This document shows, piece after piece, positions 59,349 to 64,000 of a stretch of DNA of 64,000 nucleotides. How positions within the stretch are numbered: the first letter of the stretch is position 1; the number at the start of each line of letters is the position of its first letter. The stretch is from Hydractinia symbiolongicarpus (taxonomy: Eukaryota; Cnidaria; Hydrozoa; Anthoathecata; Hydractiniidae): assembly GCF_029227915.1 (NCBI RefSeq), contig NC_079883.1:22692001-22756000 (forward strand), written 5' to 3'. The notes below the pieces were generated by a model that was not told the origin of the DNA, ran no database searches, and saw only the letters and a list, made by a program, of their open reading frames with translations. A program made the translations under genes and the position numbers.

Positions 59349-60460
59349 CAGGGGCGGATCTAGGAATTTTTTTTGGTTAGGCAAAATTTCATAGATTTTT
59401 TGGCAAAGTAATGTCAAGGGTTGTGGTGTTGTACGAGGTAAATCGGCCGTTTTGTGTTTTTGCTGTAAAAGGAACTAAAATTTTCCCAAAAGTAAGGTTT
59501 TTAGTTATTAAGAATCCTTCTAGATTAGAAACGAAAGTTTCTTTATAGCCAAACAAATAACAGTAACCCCCGTAGTTTTACCACTTTATCCTTGTTAAAA
59601 CATGCGGATGGAAAATGCGTCCGGTTAGCAAATTCGATTTGAAACAGGGTTAGCGTTTCCATAATTTCTTTGAATCACATACTGGTATTAAGTATCTTAG
59701 CATCTTTTTTCGTTTTACGCACATAATACGAGAACAAGTAATAAGTTGGGGATTTGCTTCATTTCAAAACATGCAATAAGTCTAATAACTAACAATACAA
59801 CAAAAAATTACATTACAAGACAATTTTAGGAATAGATAGTCAACAGTAGTGCAACGTAGAAATATTGTTTGGAAAATTATAGTCTGTGTTAAGAACCTGC
59901 AAATGCACAAAGAAAACCAGCATAAAAAAGAATGAAAGATTTCCAGTTAGACTTACAGTGTAAGATCGCAACATATAATAAACGTGTACAAAAAGTATAT
60001 AGTAATCACCTCTTCATGAAGTTAATACAGTTTAGCATTAGGGTTACTGGTGTAGTTTTGCACCAATTTCTATTAAGCATTAATTTTAATGCTATGAAAT
60101 TCCCACAAGAGAAAGGCAGTTTATGAAGCCAGAAAAGAGTTAGAAATTAGAAAAATAACATCAAAACATTTAACATGTCTCATATTATTTACCCTTACAT
60201 GTCCCTGTCAACTATGTTTAAAAAATATTTTAATACTGTAAAATCTTTAAGAAAGTTTTAGTAACTATAAGCCAATTATGAAGATTCTCATATAAAAAGC
60301 AACATATATACAAATCCTACTCATACCCATAAGTTGACATGACATTTTGTTAGTTTACAGTCTGTAACAGAACGTTTTTTAACATGCAATTCTTGTTTCG
60401 ATCTGTATATGTTTTACGTGAAAATCATTTCTATGATTTACTTGAATAAGTAAATAAATC

Positions 60461-60730
60461 ACAAGTTATTTTGATTGATTTTTTTCACCAACTTTGTGGA
60501 TTATACCAGATATATATCCATTGTTTACAGTTTTCCAATATTATAAGGATTCAGAACAAATCTTCTGTGTTATTTACTTGAATATTCATCATAGGTACCA
60601 GGGTGACATCAAAATACAAGTTATTTTGATTGATTTTTTTCACCTTCTTAGTTCCTCTTATGAAACACAACTTTGTGGATTATACCAGATATATATCCAT
60701 TGTTTACAGTTTTCCAATATTATAAGGATT
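60461..60730 (+). repeat. Direct duplication (~90 bp) inside the 3.1-kb element
   Basis: ACAAGTTATTTTGATTGATT and a following ACTTTGTGGATTATACCAGA block occur at 60461-60551 and again at 60616-60730; the second copy carries about 25 extra bases. Confidence 0.85.
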
Positions 60731-62071
60731 AACAAATCTGTGTTCCTTTAATTGATGGTGATTTTCGTTGTTAGAAGAATATTCATCTTAGGTACCAGGG
60801 TGACATCAAAATATCTTATCCTAAAACAAAATTATATACGTTGTATTGCTCAGCAAAATGAGAATAAGAAATATTATAAAACAAACTTGGACTATTCTTA
60901 GATTAGGTATTGCTTCATTCTTTTGTTTTTAGCAATTTTATTACAATTAAAAGTAACATGGGAAAGTCAAAGAGATCTTCTCGTGTTCTTAAAAGTTTTA
61001 AAATGAGCAGTGGGATGTTGCATATAAAATGCACTGTTTAAAAGTTCCCACAAAGTCAAAGTTCTTAGGGACAATCACAATAAAAAAGTATATGCTAAGC
61101 GTATAAATTTGACGGTGGGACGAGGTAGAATCCTTTGCCGTTTAATTATATCTCATACTGTATACATCGATTTCTTAGAGAACAGAAAGTATTAATAACT
61201 TTTAGTGTCTACCTGCTTAGCAGGGACACATGGCCGAGTGCTTATGGTTTCAAGGACTGACAACATTCAAAGATTACCTTTTCTGATTTGATGTTTAGGG
61301 GAGGGAAAGGGGATCTGCAGATCTATTAACATTTAGCTTGGACTTTTGCGTTCATGAAAGAGCTGTCCCTTAGTTATCTTACAAGAATGTATTCTCTCCC
61401 TAACAGAAACAAAGATACACAGTTGCATAAACGGCTACACAAAGCCTACACGAAGCCAGTGACCCTTAAGACATTAAAGAAAAAAAACTAACAAAATTCC
61501 AACTAATACACATACAGGTAGCTAGTAATACTCTATACCGAATTTAACATACACATCAAAACATCTCTCGACCGCCAAGACAGTGTTGACATAAATTGCC
61601 TCAGTTAGCTATCTCGTTTAGCATTGGGCTTTTATGTTTATAAACAATGCATTTGATCAAGGCCAAGTTAAAACCTTTTGTTTTGATAAGAAAAAGATTT
61701 AAATTACACGTTTTGTAAGAACATCTGGTGGTTTACCACTTTTAAGAATAGTTCTTGACACAAAAGTGCCTAAAATTCAGGAGCAGCTAAAACTAAAATA
61801 TTTCAAGTATTACTGAATTTATTGTCTCTTGCAGAGGAAGATAAAGGTTTGGTTTGAGACAACAACACGGCACACGTGGCCAAAATACTTCTCTCCAGCA
61901 TTTCCAATCCTTTCAATATCTGAAAAGGTTTCCAAATTCAAAACTTCTTTATTTAACTTAGGTGGCATACAATTGCTTTAATATTCTAGACATTTGAAGT
62001 GCTCCCTGCAATTGGACCTGATCCAGGTAAACCATGTTGAAAAAAAAACATCCACTCCATGTAACCGTACC

Positions 62072-62248
62072 CGTGGTCGTTTTAGGCGTTTAAACTTTAA
62101 AACCCACGGACGTTTTAGGCGTTTTTTCTTCACATTCCAGAATTTCATTCATTGGAACTTGAAAACCCGCGGACGTTTTAGGCGTTTTTTCTTCCATCTG
62201 TGATTTTCATTCATTCGGAACTTTAAAACCCGCGGACGTTTTAGGCGA
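62072..62248 (+). repeat. ~62-bp tandem repeat, 3-4 copies, near the element's right end
   Basis: Each copy has CCGCGGACGTTTTAGGCG and a TTTCATTCATT(C)GGAACTT block. GC-rich for this window; possibly subterminal binding sites of the element. Confidence 0.75.
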
Positions 62249-62471
62249 ATAGACATTTTGCCTAAGATCGCCCCGGGTTTGCTTATTTGAGTAAAATAAA
62301 ACACGCACGCCGCGCATCGTCATAGTCGAAATCGGCGGATGCCAAAAATAAATTGATAAAAATAATTTAGTTTTTTTTATAGATTATTCTATCTATAGAG
62401 AATTTTTTTTCTAGTTCACAAAACTAGGCTTAGGCAATTGCCTAGGCTGCCTAACCCTAGATCCGCCCCTG

Positions 62472-64000
62472 TTTCTCGCAATTTTTTATCCAGCATGTTA
62501 TTATTTCTCGCAATTTTTTATCCAGTATGTTATTATTTCTCGCAATTTTTTATCCAGTATGTTATTATTTCTCGCAATTTTTTATCCAGTATGTTATTAT
62601 TTCTCGCAATTTTTTATCCAGTATGTTATTATTTCTCGCAATTTTTTATCCAGTATGTTATTATTTCTCGCAATTTTTTATCCAGTATGTTATTATTTCT
62701 CGCAATTTTTTATCCAGTATGTTATTATTTCTCGCAATTTTTTATCCAGCATGTTATTATTTCTCGCAATTTTTTATCCAGTATGTTATTATTTCTCGCA
62801 ATTTTTTATCCAGTATGTTATTATTTCTCGCAATTTTTTATCCAGTATGTTATTATTTCTCGCAATTTTTTATCCAGTATGTTATTATTTCTCGCAATTT
62901 TTTATCCAGTATGTTATTATTTCTCGCAATTTTTTATCCAGTATGTTATTATTTCTCGCAATTTTTTATCCAGTAAGTTATTATTTCTCGCAATTTTTTA
63001 TCCAGTATGTTATTATTTCTCGCAATTTTTTATCCAGCATGTTATTATTTCTCGCAATTTTTTATCCAGTATGTTATTATTTCTCGCAATTTTTTATCCA
63101 GTATGTTATTATTTCTCGCAATTTTTTATCCAGTATGTTATTATTTCTCGCAATTTTTTATCCAGCATGTTATTATTTCTCGCAATTTTTTATCCAGTAT
63201 GTTATTATTTCTCGCAATTTTTTATCCAGCATGTTATTATTTCTCGCAATTTTTTATCCAGTATGTTATTATTTCTCGCAATTTTTTATCCAGTATGTTA
63301 TTATTTCTCGCAATTTTTTATCCAGTATGTTATTATTTCTCGCAATTTTTTATCCAGTATGTTATTATTTCTCGCAATTTTTTATCCAGTATGTTATTAT
63401 TTCTCGCAATTTTTTATCCAGTATGTTATTATTTCTCGCAATTTTTTATCCAGTATGTTATTATTTCTCGCAATTTTTTATCCAGCATGTTTTTATTTCT
63501 CGCAATTTTTTATCCAGTATGTTATTATTTCTCGCAATTTTTTATCCAGTATGTTATTATTTCTCGCAATTTTTTATCCAGTATGTTATTATTTCTCGCA
63601 ATTTTTTATCCAGTATGTTATTATTTCTCGCAATTTTTTATCCAGTATGTTAATCTTTCTCGCAATTTTTTATCCAGCATGTTATTATTTCTCGCAATTT
63701 TTTATCCAGTATGTTAATCTTTCTCGCAATTTTTTATCCAGCATGTTATTATTTCTCGCAATTTTTTATCCAGTATGTTATTATTTCTCGCAATTTTTTA
63801 TCCAGTATGTTATTATTTCTCGCAATTTTTTATCCAGTATGTTATTATTTCTCGCAATTTTTTATCCAGTATGTTATTATTTCTCGCAATTTTTTATCCA
63901 GCATGTTATTATTTCTCGCAATTTTTTATCCAGTATGTTATTATTTCTCGCAATTTTTTATCCAGTATGTTATTATTTCTCGCAATTTTTTATCCAGTAT
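62472..64000 (+). repeat. 32-bp satellite array, right block (~48 copies, continues off the window)
   Basis: Same unit as the left block. Rare variants include AGTAAGTTATT (62964) and a TTAATCTTTC form at about 63650 and 63714, exactly two units apart, showing local duplication of a dimer. Confidence 0.98.

Larger units (their letters stand above)
59349..62471. mobile_element. 3.1-kb terminal-inverted-repeat element inserted in the satellite
   Basis: Inverted ends CAGGGGCGGATCTAGG (59349-59364, complement 62456-62471), with GTTAGGCA shared slightly further in. The satellite resumes immediately outside on both sides; TTTCT is duplicated at the borders (59344-59348 and 62472-62476). No transposase frame is visible; the interior is AT-rich with tandem duplications at 60461-60730 and 62072-62248. 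Superfamily unresolved; CAGGGGCGGATC-type ends occur in hAT-like elements, but the 5-bp duplication does not fit the usual 8 bp. Confidence 0.85.

Noticed and set aside
58561-59394. Long overlapping frames (up to 277 aa) in all three forward frames
   Set aside because: They follow purely from a 32-bp tandem repeat without stops; identical repeat peptides appear in each frame.
62527-63717. Frames up to 364 aa in the right satellite block; also CRISPR-like look
   Set aside because: Direct tandem repeat with no spacers between units, so neither genes nor a CRISPR array.

Overview
The window is AT-rich animal genomic DNA. It holds spliced genes with GT/AG introns of 0.1 to 6 kb and very many transposable elements. 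The gene set (mitochondrial pyruvate carboxylase, an SDCCAG8-like centrosomal coiled-coil protein, a C16orf89/DUF4735 protein, an EAG-type K+ channel and two rhodopsin-family receptors) is metazoan. The lineage cannot be fixed from sequence alone. A cnidarian-like, possibly hydrozoan, genome is my best inference from base composition, intron style and the Penelope, copia and P2X7-ballast-domain content.

Layout. 1-3.1 kb: the 5' part of a pyruvate carboxylase gene (minus strand, continuing off the left edge). 4.0-6.9 kb: an internally deleted LINE followed by a nearly intact Penelope-like element (reverse transcriptase plus GIY-YIG endonuclease). 6.9-11.7 kb: no recognised gene. 11.7-35.0 kb: 17 phase-consistent exons of an SDCCAG8 homologue (plus strand, first exons not located). 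Its introns are crowded. One holds a hAT-like element that itself carries an internally deleted copia element with a perfect target-site duplication. Another holds a TTAA-flanked element carrying a spliced P2X7-ballast-domain gene. A third holds an intronless receptor gene bracketed by 69-bp inverted repeats. The last intron has a ~375-bp TTTA tract. 36.5-39.2 kb: a five-exon C16orf89-like gene. 39-45 kb: small inverted-repeat elements. 45.3-46.4 kb: a second intronless receptor. 46.6-49 kb: microsatellites, a pogo-like MITE, a foldback hairpin and a 31-bp minisatellite. 49.6-57.8 kb: a complete 11-exon EAG-like (KCNH1/5) channel, minus strand. 58.6-64 kb: a 32-bp satellite split by a 3.1-kb terminal-inverted-repeat element and running off the right edge.

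The host genes look like independent housekeeping, ciliary/centrosomal and excitability genes; nothing suggests they form one pathway. The most unusual features are the two gene-carrying inverted-repeat structures inside SDCCAG8 introns (21.2-22.8 kb and 26.5-28.3 kb), the altered selectivity filter of the EAG channel, and a family of small repeats sharing CCTCGTNCCCAGGG-like ends scattered over 14-58 kb.
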